NCBI GenBank assembly: GCA_001443005.1
Contig: LEKQ01000008.1
Coordinates: 1-64,000, forward strand
Reading direction: 5' to 3'
DNA length: 64,000 nucleotides
From: a bacterium GBS-1
Lineage (GTDB): Bacteria; Synergistota; GBS-1
The notes below the pieces were generated by a model, which saw only the letters and a program-made list of their open reading frames with translations, made no database searches and was not told the DNA's origin. Shown here in pieces: positions 27,175 through 36,212 of the stretch (position 1 is the stretch's first letter; each line of letters starts with the position of its first letter). Position numbers and translations under genes: made by a program.

Positions 27175-27960
27175 TCACCGCAATATCATTTTGGTCTCAC
27201 CAACCGCCCTCATAACGCCAGTAGAAACCTCATATATTATCTCGTCAGCTCTAAGCTCGGTTCTATCCTTAGCTGCTATAGCATTTCCCCTTATCCTTAT
27301 GATCCCTGAGGAAATATCATAGGAAGCTTCATCACCCTTGGCACTGAAAAGGCTCTTCCCTCTGACATGCTTAACCATTAATCCCCCAACAGCTTTAACG
27401 CTTTTAAGCTCCCCTTCTTTTCCAAAGTTCAGATTAGCCTTTAGGGCGCTTATACTTAAAGCCTTAGCCCTATCCTCATAGTCCGGAGAATCCACCTCAG
27501 CCTCGGAACCTTTTAAACTTATCTCCTTCGCCCTAAGGACAGAGTCCTTAAACTTAACGATCGGTGATTCAACAATCCTGTATAACCCGCCTTCGTAAGC
27601 CTCAAGCTTACCGCACTCAACCTTTAGGCCCTCCTTGGTAATGAGGGTTACGTTACCCTCAGCCACGATTAGTCTCTTATCGGAAAAGAACCTAACCTTC
27701 AAGGCGCTCAAGCTATTACCCTTCTCATCCTCCACGAAGACGTTGCCCTCAAGAGCGGCATCGTTTGTCTTAAAATCAACCCAACCTTTATCGGCCTTAG
27801 CCTTTTTCTCTCCCCAGAGTAGCTTAACGTTCCCAAAGGCTTCCATGGAATCCTTCTCAGGATAGTAAAGAACACGATCGGCGGATATCCTAATCTCCAA
27901 AGCCCAGGAAAGCGAGCATAAAAAAAATAATAGGGTGATTAAAGAGAGTAGAGCCCTCAT
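27175..27960 (-). CDS. LptA/LptC-like OstA-domain periplasmic protein
   Basis: A 261-residue protein with a signal peptide (RALLSLITLLFFLCSLSWA) and repeated beta-jellyroll OstA strands (ADRVLYYPEKDSMEAFGNVKL, VIAEGNVTL-like, LRADEIIYEVSTGVMRAVGET). Such proteins form the periplasmic bridge for LPS between LptB2FG and LptD. Length fits either LptA or a fused LptC-LptA; I cannot tell which. The ATG overlaps the prfB stop as ATGA, giving translational coupling. Confidence 0.82.
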   Translation of the reverse strand: MRALLSLITLLFFLCSLSWALEIRISADRVLYYPEKDSMEAFGNVKLLWGEKKAKADKGWVDFKTNDAALEGNVFVEDEKGNSLSALKVRFFSDKRLIVAEGNVTLITKEGLKVECGKLEAYEGGLYRIVESPIVKFKDSVLRAKEISLKGSEAEVDSPDYEDRAKALSISALKANLNFGKEGELKSVKAVGGLMVKHVRGKSLFSAKGDEASYDISSGIIRIRGNAIAAKDRTELRADEIIYEVSTGVMRAVGETKMILR

Positions 27961-29082
27961 TGAGCCGCCCTCCTCTCCCTTAAGGCGAGCCATCTAAGAT
28001 AAGCATCGATGAAGGGGTCTATATCCCCATCTATAACCTCAAGGGCATTGGTAATCTCAAAGCCTGTCCTGTGATCCTTAACTAAAGTGTAGGGGTGAAA
28101 AACGTAAGACCTTATCTGACTTCCCCAAGCTATTTCCATCTTCTCACCCCTGAGCTTCTCTATCTCCTCCATTTTCTTTCTTCTTTCTAACTCGTAAAGC
28201 CTGCTCTTTAATATCCTTAAGGCGGTCATCCTGTTCTGGTATTGCGATCTCTCATTCTGGCAAGAAACGACTATCCCCGTAGGGATGTGGGTTATCCTGA
28301 CAGCGCTATCGGTAGTATTAACGTACTGCCCACCCCTGCCGCTCGACCTGAAAGTCTCTATCTTAAGGTCCTCCTCTTTAATCTCTATCTCTACATCCTC
28401 AGAGACCTCAGGTATCACCTCAACAGAAGCGAAGGAGGTATGTCTCCTTCTTGAGGCATCAAAAGGTGAAATCCTCACCAGTCGGTGAACGCCACTCTCC
28501 CCCTTAAGAAGGCCGTAAGCGTATTCACCCTCCACCAATATGGTAACGCTCTTTATCCCAGCATCCTCGGCCTCCTGATATTCAAGCACCTTAACTCCAA
28601 ACCCCTTATCTTCAGCCCATCTCATATACATCCTTAAGAGCATATAGGCCCAATCCTGAGATTCGGTTCCTCCCGCCCCTGGATGAATTGAAAGTATGGC
28701 GTTAGATCTATCGAACTCATCGGACAGAAAGACCCGCCTTTCCCAGAGGGCTATATTCCTATCGAGGTCCTCCAATCTATCCTTAAGCTCCAAGGCCAAA
28801 GACTCATCATACTCCTCATTTAAGAGTTCCACCAGAACCTTTATATCTTCGATCTTCTTCTCCGTCTCCTCTAAAGCACAAAGCGTCTTCTCAAGCTCCT
28901 TAAGTCTCTTCGTTACCCTCTGGGCCTCCTCGACGTCCCTCCAGAAGTCTGGAGATGACAGCTTACCTTCTAGTGAACCCTTCTCCTCTCTTATGGCTGG
29001 GAGGTCAAAAACAGCTCTGGAGGCGTCCCCATCGCCCCAAAAGTTCCTCCCACCGCAGGATCAACTCATCGAGCTTCAACAC
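27957..29082 (-). CDS. prfB: Peptide chain release factor 2, made by +1 frameshift
   Basis: RF2 terminates at UGA and UAA. The main frame has GGTESQDWAYMLLRMY, the GGQ motif RSSGRGGQYVN and the anticodon-like SPF (residues in RISPFDASR). It is open only from 28832, but a 25-codon zero frame starting GTG at 29082 (LKLDELILRWEELLGRWGRL) ends at UUU UGA (29005-29010). A +1 shift there joins it to DLPAIREEKGSLEGKLSSPDFW and gives 374 residues, the normal RF2 length. AGGAGG lies 10 bases before the GTG. This is the classic RF2 autoregulation. Confidence 0.93.
29004..29013 (-). other. prfB: Programmed +1 frameshift site in prfB
   Basis: mRNA UGU UUU UGA C. The tRNA on UUU can slip +1 onto another UUU. 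The common site is CUU UGA C with a Shine-Dalgarno-like AGGGGG 3 bases upstream; here that element is replaced by CUCCAGAGCUG, so the stimulator is weak or different. Confidence 0.88.
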
Positions 29083-29087
29083 GCTTA

Positions 29088-29738
29088 TCAAACCTCCTTT
29101 TTCCTATATTGCATAACTACCACCTTAGTCTCCTTCGGGAGGAGGTAAGGATCAAGCTCAATCCAATTTTTATTCAGGAACTCCACGTTCTTCAAACCCG
29201 CCAAAAAGCTCTCAACCCCATCTATAGGAAAATTCAAGGCTGGCGTCTTAAAGTGCATAGGAATAACTATCTTGGGATTAAGCTCCGAAACTATCTTGCG
29301 AGCATCAACCCCATCTACAGTGTAAAATCCCCCCACGGGAATGAAGAGAACATCAACTCTGCCAAACTTAGAAAGCTGAACAGGTGTGGGAACGTGCCCC
29401 ACATCCCCAAGGTGAACCAGTCTCAACCCATCGCTATCTATCATGAATGCAATGGTCTTACCCCTTTCCCTTCCCCCTGCCTTATCGTGAAAGAGCTCAA
29501 TTCCAGAAATAGTAACTCCCTTAACGTTTCTCAGCTCAGGAGTAGTTATCACAAAGGGGCTCCCTTTAACCCCTTCAACGTAGTTATGGTCAAAGTGATC
29601 GTGGCTAACTAAGACTATGTCTACCTCATCGGAAATGGGAACGTATCCAAGGGATGGGTCATAGGGATCAATCATGATCCTAATCCTATCCTTATTTTCT
29701 ATCAAAAAGCAGGCATGTCCAAGCCATTCTATCCTCAA
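29088..29738 (-). CDS. Metal-dependent hydrolase, UPF0173 metallo-beta-lactamase fold
   Basis: A 216-residue MBL-fold protein starting MRIEWLGHACFLIE, with SHDHFDHNYVEG (HxHxDH metal ligands), LVHLGDVGH and IPMHFKT. It belongs to the UlaG/UPF0173-like group of hydrolases whose substrates vary. Its final codons contain the ribosome-binding site of prfB. The specific substrate cannot be inferred. Confidence 0.82.
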   Translation of the reverse strand: MRIEWLGHACFLIENKDRIRIMIDPYDPSLGYVPISDEVDIVLVSHDHFDHNYVEGVKGSPFVITTPELRNVKGVTISGIELFHDKAGGRERGKTIAFMIDSDGLRLVHLGDVGHVPTPVQLSKFGRVDVLFIPVGGFYTVDGVDARKIVSELNPKIVIPMHFKTPALNFPIDGVESFLAGLKNVEFLNKNWIELDPYLLPKETKVVVMQYRKKEV

Positions 29739-29751
29739 GATATCACCCCCA

Positions 29752-31644
29752 TCAGGAGAAAAACTCTTTAAGGCTTGGGATCGAATTTCGAGGCTGATGG
29801 GAGTCTTCCCTCGTAGCCCAAGGCGTCATCGGAAACCTAATCGTCATCGGAACCCTTAAGAAGGGCTGATCCACTATCAATTCCCCCTGTAATAAGGTGG
29901 AAGCCTTTTCCCTCTGAGCCCCAATGAGATGAGCATATTCATCTTTTTTAAGCTCTGCCACTTTCTGATGTCCAACCACCACGGTTGAGGCTTGGGTTAT
30001 TACTCTATAATCGACCTCCGATGCAGTCTGCTCAGCCCCTATCATTATTATCTTAAATGACCTACCGCGCTCGGCTATATCCCTGAATATGGCTCCCAAC
30101 GGTCCTCCACCCATCCTCGGAGCATACTTATTAAGCTCATCAAGAAATATAAAAACCGGCTCCGGCCTTAAAGCGCTCTCCTTGGAGTGAAGGACCTCCT
30201 TAAGAACCGCTCCAACAACGAAGGTCTGAGCCCTATATCTCAGCTTAGCTATATCTATAACAGTAATCATTCCGCAACCATCCTCGCTATTATCCCAATT
30301 TAATCTATACTCTGGAGGTTTGTATTCATTAAGCACTCCAAAGCAAGAAAGATCCAACCTCTTCCATACCCTGTCTATATCGAGCTTGCGAGCGGCTCTC
30401 AACCTCCTTGCCATAGCCTTTATCGTCTTATCCTCAAGCTCCTCCTCCGCAGACAACCTCGCCCTGAACTCCTCATCCCTCAGTAGGGAAATTAAATCCT
30501 CAAAGGTTGGAGGGATACCCTTCTCCCTCAAAAGGTCAGAGGGTTCCCTGCCCGAGACCATAAGGTAAAGTCTAATTTTGTCATCATCCCTTAAGGATTC
30601 CATGTCAAAATCATATCTGCCCTCGTCCCTTAACCTCGGGAGCTCCTCTTCTGCTTCATCGAGGAGACTCTTGTAATTATTCCAAAGCGTATCAGATAGG
30701 GCCGAAACAGCAAGCTGAATATTAACGTTCTTCGAGAGTTCCTCAGGATCAAACATTAGCTCAAGGAGATCCAACCTTATTATATCAAGTATATCCCACC
30801 CAAAGATCTTAACACCGTACGTTCTATAATAGACATCAGGTTTTTTCTCATCCCCCTTCATCGAAGGTACATAATAGGATACCTTCTCGAAGGGCTTAGC
30901 TTCAAGCCCCATCTTCTCGAACATACTCTTCCATTCTTTCACTCTTTCGGTTTTCTCGTTATTCTTCCACTCGGTATTCCACTCGTCCAGAAAGAGTAGC
31001 CCCTCGCCCTTAACGTTGAAGATGATGGCCCTTGAATTAGCAAGGCTCCTTAGGCTCGCATCCTCACGCGATAGCTTCTTTCCCGTCTCAAGCAAGGAAT
31101 AAAGCAAGAAGGTAGCGTAAGAGGTCTTAGCAGCGACCCCCGAAACACCAGATATGTTTATGTGAGCACCATTATCCCCGAGGATGTAAGCTAAGTCGAG
31201 ATAGGCCACACCACCATTAAGAAGGATCCCAACAGGCAGGGCCCTCTTCTTCTCCTTTAAGGGACCAAACCCATAGACCTCATCTGTCTCATTCTCCTCC
31301 ACCAAATAAACCGGAGTCCCAACGGGTGGAGGAACTGAAATGAAAGGCTCCAATCTAGTTACGATGACCTTAGCAAGGTATATAGGGAGAGCGAAGCTCT
31401 TATTCGACGTAACCAGAGCCTCCTCAAACCCACGCATACCTTCACGGTCCCAGCAAGTTTCTATCTCAACAACAACACCATAAGCTTTTATCTCCTTAAA
31501 CCTCTCATAATTGAAAGAGAGCTTAACCATATCATCTATCTGGATCATCCTGCGGGGAAGACGAGACTCTTCCTCGATCTCAACCCTCACCCAGAACTCA
31601 TAGGGAGTAACCGGTTTAAGACCGCTCACATTACCTATCCTCAT
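29752..31644 (-). CDS. herA: HerA-like ATPase / DNA translocase
   Basis: A 630-residue HerA-type (DUF87) ATPase. It has an N-terminal HAS-barrel-like domain (about 1-130), a variant P-loop GVSGVAAKTS (residues 166-175, Lys173) instead of GxxGSGKS, Walker B VFIFLDELNKYAP, and IIMIGAEQTASEVDYRVI in the C-terminal lobe. HerA rings pump DNA for the NurA nuclease during end resection. The ATG at 31644, 6 bases after AAAGGAGGAG, is chosen over an upstream in-frame start. Last gene of the sbcD-sbcC-nurA-herA operon. Confidence 0.85.
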   Translation of the reverse strand: MRIGNVSGLKPVTPYEFWVRVEIEEESRLPRRMIQIDDMVKLSFNYERFKEIKAYGVVVEIETCWDREGMRGFEEALVTSNKSFALPIYLAKVIVTRLEPFISVPPPVGTPVYLVEENETDEVYGFGPLKEKKRALPVGILLNGGVAYLDLAYILGDNGAHINISGVSGVAAKTSYATFLLYSLLETGKKLSREDASLRSLANSRAIIFNVKGEGLLFLDEWNTEWKNNEKTERVKEWKSMFEKMGLEAKPFEKVSYYVPSMKGDEKKPDVYYRTYGVKIFGWDILDIIRLDLLELMFDPEELSKNVNIQLAVSALSDTLWNNYKSLLDEAEEELPRLRDEGRYDFDMESLRDDDKIRLYLMVSGREPSDLLREKGIPPTFEDLISLLRDEEFRARLSAEEELEDKTIKAMARRLRAARKLDIDRVWKRLDLSCFGVLNEYKPPEYRLNWDNSEDGCGMITVIDIAKLRYRAQTFVVGAVLKEVLHSKESALRPEPVFIFLDELNKYAPRMGGGPLGAIFRDIAERGRSFKIIMIGAEQTASEVDYRVITQASTVVVGHQKVAELKKDEYAHLIGAQREKASTLLQGELIVDQPFLRVPMTIRFPMTPWATREDSHQPRNSIPSLKEFFS

Positions 31645-31645
31645 T

Positions 31646-32701
31646 TCACACTCCTCCTTTGAGAAAAGCATTCAAACAATCGGTAGGCAAAAAGAAAGAA
31701 GAAAGCCATTTTTCCAAGGAAAAGACGATAGGAAGGTTCTCGGGAGTTCTCGGAAGATCGCATCCTTTAATAGTCATCGATGAGGCAAACCCCGCAACCA
31801 TGTCAAAGGCCATGGATATCTCTTTCTTTAATCTATCCCTTTCCTCATCGGATTCGAAGTCCACCCTCTTAACCAGAGTCTCTAAGCGAACCACTCCCAT
31901 CATAGGGCTACCGAAGGGATCAGGATCCATAATCCTAAGATAGCACATAACCCTCAAAATATCCTCTTTCTCTCTAACGTAAGCTACATAAAAAGGAGTT
32001 CTAGCTCCCTTAGGCAGCTTAATCACAAGGGAGAGCAAATCCTCAGGCAAGTGCTCCCTCAAAACCCTCTTGACTAATCCGATAGGTCCGTGAAGATGGC
32101 CCGCAAAAGATGGAAACCCAGGATGCATGGTCCCATCCTTAAGAATGAAAGCCTCACCCTTCAGGAAGAGCTTCTTAAGGTATTCCCCTTCCTCAGCCAA
32201 GAGAAGATTATCAACAGTCTTCGAAATGCTATCCTCTCCCCCAGACTCAAGTTCCACTATATCAAACTTAAAACCCATAGGAGATGGGAAATAAGCTTCT
32301 ATATCCTTAAGCTTAGGCATCCTAAAGGTAGGCAAAACCAGCACTCTGCGTATCTGAGGATTAAGGCAAGGGATCACACCTTTCTCACTCCAAAGCATAT
32401 GGCCAACCACTATCTCCGCTATGCACCCTGCAGCGGAGCCATACTCATCACAGAGCCTTCTATGTATCCTCCTAACACCATCCATTAGGATTACTCTCTC
32501 GGGTTTAGCCCACCCCCTAGACTCCCTTACCCAGCTCTCCCAATAAGAAGGATCTAAGCTAACCTCATGAAATCTGTCATCATCCACAAGTCGAGACTCC
32601 TTCTCTATCCTACCATGATAGAAACGAGGATCCTCGGGGTCATGCCAATGATCGAGGTAAAAACCATACTCTCTAAATATCTGAGGGATGCTCACACCCA
32701 A
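31646..32701 (-). CDS. nurA: NurA-domain 5'-3' nuclease
   Basis: A 351-residue protein that I assign to NurA from a central acidic motif VILMDGVRRIHRR (Asp74), LKDGTMHPG, TPFYVAYVRE and the C-terminal LPIVFSLEKWLSSFF, and from its position directly upstream of herA. NurA with HerA digests the 5' strand at DNA breaks after Mre11-Rad50 processing. Similarity between NurA families is low, so the call depends partly on context. The start is TTG inside the sbcC stop; the stop overlaps the herA ribosome-binding site. Confidence 0.75.
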   Translation of the reverse strand: MGVSIPQIFREYGFYLDHWHDPEDPRFYHGRIEKESRLVDDDRFHEVSLDPSYWESWVRESRGWAKPERVILMDGVRRIHRRLCDEYGSAAGCIAEIVVGHMLWSEKGVIPCLNPQIRRVLVLPTFRMPKLKDIEAYFPSPMGFKFDIVELESGGEDSISKTVDNLLLAEEGEYLKKLFLKGEAFILKDGTMHPGFPSFAGHLHGPIGLVKRVLREHLPEDLLSLVIKLPKGARTPFYVAYVREKEDILRVMCYLRIMDPDPFGSPMMGVVRLETLVKRVDFESDEERDRLKKEISMAFDMVAGFASSMTIKGCDLPRTPENLPIVFSLEKWLSSFFLPTDCLNAFLKGGV

Positions 32702-35007
32702 GACGCTCTACCCCCCTCAACCTTTAGCTTGACGGGGAAGTAATCGGCAAAGAGTGGATCATGGGTTATTATGCCGATGAGCTTCCCCTTCCCCTCAAGT
32801 CCAAGAAGCTCATGAGCGACTATTCCCAGGTTCTCCCTGTCAAGGGGTGAAAAACCCTCATCTATGAAAAAGGCCTCAAGCCCACCCGCCAAGACCTCAG
32901 CTATCCCTAAAGCTAAAGCGAAGGATATAAGAACCTTTTCCCCTCCTGAGAGCTCCTTTATATCTCTTTCCTCCTTAGCCAGATCATTATCAAGAACGCG
33001 AAGATCGAAGTCCACAGTAGCCTCTATCGAATATCTACTCCTACTCAGCTTAGGTAGATAATAATCATTGGCTATCCTCGCAGCATCCATGAGATACTGG
33101 GATAGCAAAAACTTAGGAAAGTTGCTATCGTAAAGGGTCTCGTTAAGCTTGCTAAGAAGTGATACCTCATCGGTTAGTTCCCTTATCTTCCTCTCCAAAA
33201 TGGCGTGATTCTCTATCTTCTCATCCACAAATTTAAGTCTTTCTTTGCTTACCGAAAGTTCCTCACCTATACTTCTCTCAAATGCTCTAAGCCTTTCCAA
33301 CTCCTTCTCCTTTAACTCTATCTGCCTATTAACCTCATCAAGACTTAAACCGATACCCTCCCTAAGCTCCATTTCGCTAATCTTGTCTCTCCTTAACTTG
33401 ACCTCCTCCTCCAATCTTCCAAGCTCCAAGCTTATCCTCTCCCTTTCCCTAATCTTGCTTTTTCTTGATTCCTCCAGGCGGCTAAGGCTCTGCTTGAGTT
33501 CACTAACCTTCTCCCTTATATTTTTAACTTTAGTATCCTGCTCAGATAATGCCCTATCAATCTCCTCCTCTTTGAGGCCAAAAAGCTCAAGGAGCTCAGA
33601 TATCTTCTTCTCCTTCTCCTTTATGCTCCTCTCCTTATCCTCTATCTCAGAAAGGAGCTCATCCCTTTGTCGCTCTTTTTCCTCCCTTTCTTTATCCTTA
33701 GAGGAAATAAGACCGCGCTTTTTCTCAAGCTCCTTCCGAATACGATCCCTAGCCTCCCTGAGACTGGAAAGCTCAGCCAAGCTAGATTCAATAGCGCCAT
33801 GGTTTACCTTTACAACTATGGAACCACAAATGGGACAAACATCTCCAACCTTAAGCCTCTTTTTAAGCTCAACCACCATATATCCGGTCCTCTTCCTCTC
33901 ATAATCGTTTTCAACCTCTTCCAATTCCCTTTCCAGAGATTCATACTCCTTCCTAAGTTTAGCTACTTCACTCCCAATCCTATCTATATCTACCTTAAAA
34001 TGATTAACCTTCTCGCGCTTAGCCTTAATATCCTTCTCCAAAGATCTTATCTCTGCCCTAAGGGGAGAGACCTCCAATGAGATGCTTCTAAATCTGTTAA
34101 GCAGCTTTTCTTCCCTAATGAGCACCTCTTCCGCGACTTTAAGGTCCGACTCTAAACCCCTAATCTTCGCCCCATCCTCCTTCAAAGCCTCATCTAACTC
34201 ATGGAGCTCCCTAAAAAGCTCAGCTTTTCTTGACTCAGCCTTATTTAATAGCTCCTTCTCCAATGCGAGATCCCGAAGCAGTCGCTCCCTCTCCCTATCC
34301 CTTCTAAGCTCCTCACTAAGGGAATTTATCCTTTCAACGATCTTTGAGAGCTCAATTTCCAAGTCACTTATCTTTCGCACTAGGGATTCTTTTTCCTTAC
34401 GAAGGCCCTCTAGATCGATCGCTCCAATTTGAGCCTTCAGGGCGTTAAGATTCCCCTCCATCTCCCTAAGGTCAAACTTAACAAGCTCAGCTATACGATA
34501 TACCTTTTCTCCTCCCAAGAGATCCTTAAGCACCCTCATCCTCTCAGTTGAGGAAAGCTCAAGAAAAGATGTTATTTTCCCCTGAGGGAGCAGAACTGTG
34601 GTCTTAAAGGTATCGTCGGTGAACCCCAAGATCTTGCTTATCCTCTTTGAAACCTCACTATTACCCTGTACTTTCTCTCCATCATCGAGACACTCCAAAT
34701 AAGCCGCTCCGGTATCCTTACTCCTAAGTATCTCCCTCTTTACTCTCCACCTTTTACCCTGGTGAGAAAACTCAAGCTCCACTAAGGCCCTGCCAATCGA
34801 AGATGCCTTATTGACCACTTCCTCACGCTTATACTTCCCACCATGCCTAAGCGTTTTACCAAAAAGAGCGAAGTAAATCGCCTCAAGCAAGCTACTCTTC
34901 CCGGAGCCGTTAGGACCCTGAATAACGAAGAGCTCCTTATCTTCGAAGGATATATTTACATTACTCAAACCTATAAAGTTTTCAATCCTTATCCTGATGG
35001 GTCTCAT
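32692..35007 (-). CDS. sbcC: SbcC / Rad50-type ATPase
   Basis: A 771-residue SMC-like ATPase: Walker A GPNGSGKSSLLEAIYF at the N terminus, two long coiled coils, a zinc hook CPICG in the middle, and ABC signature LSGGEKVLISFALALGI with Walker B FFIDEGFSPLD at the end. With SbcD/Mre11 it tethers and processes DNA ends. It is shorter than E. coli SbcC (1,048) and close to archaeal Rad50 (about 850-880). The ATG at 35007 (MRPIRIRIENF) is preferred over codons upstream. Confidence 0.92.
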   Translation of the reverse strand: MRPIRIRIENFIGLSNVNISFEDKELFVIQGPNGSGKSSLLEAIYFALFGKTLRHGGKYKREEVVNKASSIGRALVELEFSHQGKRWRVKREILRSKDTGAAYLECLDDGEKVQGNSEVSKRISKILGFTDDTFKTTVLLPQGKITSFLELSSTERMRVLKDLLGGEKVYRIAELVKFDLREMEGNLNALKAQIGAIDLEGLRKEKESLVRKISDLEIELSKIVERINSLSEELRRDRERERLLRDLALEKELLNKAESRKAELFRELHELDEALKEDGAKIRGLESDLKVAEEVLIREEKLLNRFRSISLEVSPLRAEIRSLEKDIKAKREKVNHFKVDIDRIGSEVAKLRKEYESLERELEEVENDYERKRTGYMVVELKKRLKVGDVCPICGSIVVKVNHGAIESSLAELSSLREARDRIRKELEKKRGLISSKDKEREEKERQRDELLSEIEDKERSIKEKEKKISELLELFGLKEEEIDRALSEQDTKVKNIREKVSELKQSLSRLEESRKSKIRERERISLELGRLEEEVKLRRDKISEMELREGIGLSLDEVNRQIELKEKELERLRAFERSIGEELSVSKERLKFVDEKIENHAILERKIRELTDEVSLLSKLNETLYDSNFPKFLLSQYLMDAARIANDYYLPKLSRSRYSIEATVDFDLRVLDNDLAKEERDIKELSGGEKVLISFALALGIAEVLAGGLEAFFIDEGFSPLDRENLGIVAHELLGLEGKGKLIGIITHDPLFADYFPVKLKVEGGRASWV

Positions 35008-36172
35008 CCTCTTTCTCCACCTTCTCAAGATAGCTTTTGAACTTCTCCACTAAAACCTCGTTATTTATGCCGCGAACCTTAAGGTATTCTTTAAACATCT
35101 CAACTAATCCCTTACCTCTACTGATTATAGGGAGGGACTCCTCAACCTCATCTTTCCTTATCTCTACCTTAACTATCCTCTCATCTAAAGATAAAATCTC
35201 ACTTCTACAACGAACCGGAGAATAAATCGTCCCCTTAGAGAGTTTCAGGATAACCCTTACATAGCAATCCTCGTTATCCAAGCCAGCCAAGAGCTCCTTC
35301 AAGCGATCCAGATCGAACTCATCCAGCAAGAAAGTCTTTAGCTTCTTAGAAGATTTAAGCCGTATCGGCTTAACCTTAGGCCCCTCTCCCTCGGATAACT
35401 CGACCCAAAGGGCTCCCACATCGTTATCCTCCTCGCCAAAACCAAGCCTGATTAAGCTTCCACAATACCAGGATTGAGCTGAGGCACCTTGAACCCGGCG
35501 CTGGGAGTGAATATGCCCCAAGGCTACATAATCGAAAAGCTCACTACTTAAGAAGTCTTTAGGAACAAAGAGCTCAGAGGTAATGGTGTAATCGTTCTGG
35601 TAGGGCACACCATCCACAGCGAAATGCCCCAGGAGGACGTTCCATCTATCGTTTTTGGTTAATTTCTTAAGCTCATTCTTATAACTTACAAGGCTCTCTC
35701 TTGCTTTATCCTGCAGCTCTTCCAAGTTATAAATCTTAAGCATATTCCTTATGGAAAAGTAGGGAAAGCAGAAAATCCGAAGCCCCTCTATATCCTCAAT
35801 TGGCTTATCATCGTCACTAGAGGACAATTTAGATATCATGCGAATGCCGATGTGAGAAGAGAAGGGATCATAAGTTGAAAGCCCCTTCCAATCGTGGTTA
35901 CCTAAAACTAAAACAACTGGTGCTATTTTAGAGAACTCTATAACCAAAGATAGGACTTTCTTAGCGTCGCTTTCGGATGGTGCGGTGGGATAGTTGAACA
36001 CATCCCCACCAACAAGAATGCAATCTGGCTTGTTCAAATAGGCATAGTCAAGAAGCTCCTTTAAAGCAGATTCTATTTCGGGATTCCTATCTATCGAACG
36101 GGAAGAGTCTCGCCACGACTTAGCTCCCCAGTGCCAATCCGCCGTATGAAGCAGCTTCACCCTTCCTCGCAA
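34982..36172 (-). CDS. sbcD: SbcD / Mre11-type nuclease
   Basis: A 396-residue calcineurin-like phosphoesterase with all Mre11 motifs: LHTADWHWG, VGGDVFN, LGNHDW, GHFAVDG and ALGHIHSQ. It is the Mn-dependent nuclease subunit partnered with the next gene, which it overlaps by 26 bases. First gene of the end-resection operon; a 40-base gap separates it from rng upstream, and no promoter is evident there. Confidence 0.93.
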   Translation of the reverse strand: MRGRVKLLHTADWHWGAKSWRDSSRSIDRNPEIESALKELLDYAYLNKPDCILVGGDVFNYPTAPSESDAKKVLSLVIEFSKIAPVVLVLGNHDWKGLSTYDPFSSHIGIRMISKLSSSDDDKPIEDIEGLRIFCFPYFSIRNMLKIYNLEELQDKARESLVSYKNELKKLTKNDRWNVLLGHFAVDGVPYQNDYTITSELFVPKDFLSSELFDYVALGHIHSQRRVQGASAQSWYCGSLIRLGFGEEDNDVGALWVELSEGEGPKVKPIRLKSSKKLKTFLLDEFDLDRLKELLAGLDNEDCYVRVILKLSKGTIYSPVRCRSEILSLDERIVKVEIRKDEVEESLPIISRGKGLVEMFKEYLKVRGINNEVLVEKFKSYLEKVEKEDETHQDKD

Positions 36173-36212
36173 CTTAATACACCCCCAGTGGGATTATAGC
36201 ACAAACTTACCT

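Noticed and set aside
27957-28832. Treating prfB as an N-terminally truncated 291-residue gene
   Set aside because: The missing domain is encoded directly upstream in two frames joined by a UGA frameshift site, as in most bacteria.
33245-33904. Forward frame of 219 codons, very rich in Ser and Leu
   Set aside because: It is the mirror of the Glu/Lys/Arg-rich coiled coil of sbcC; composition explains the lack of stops.
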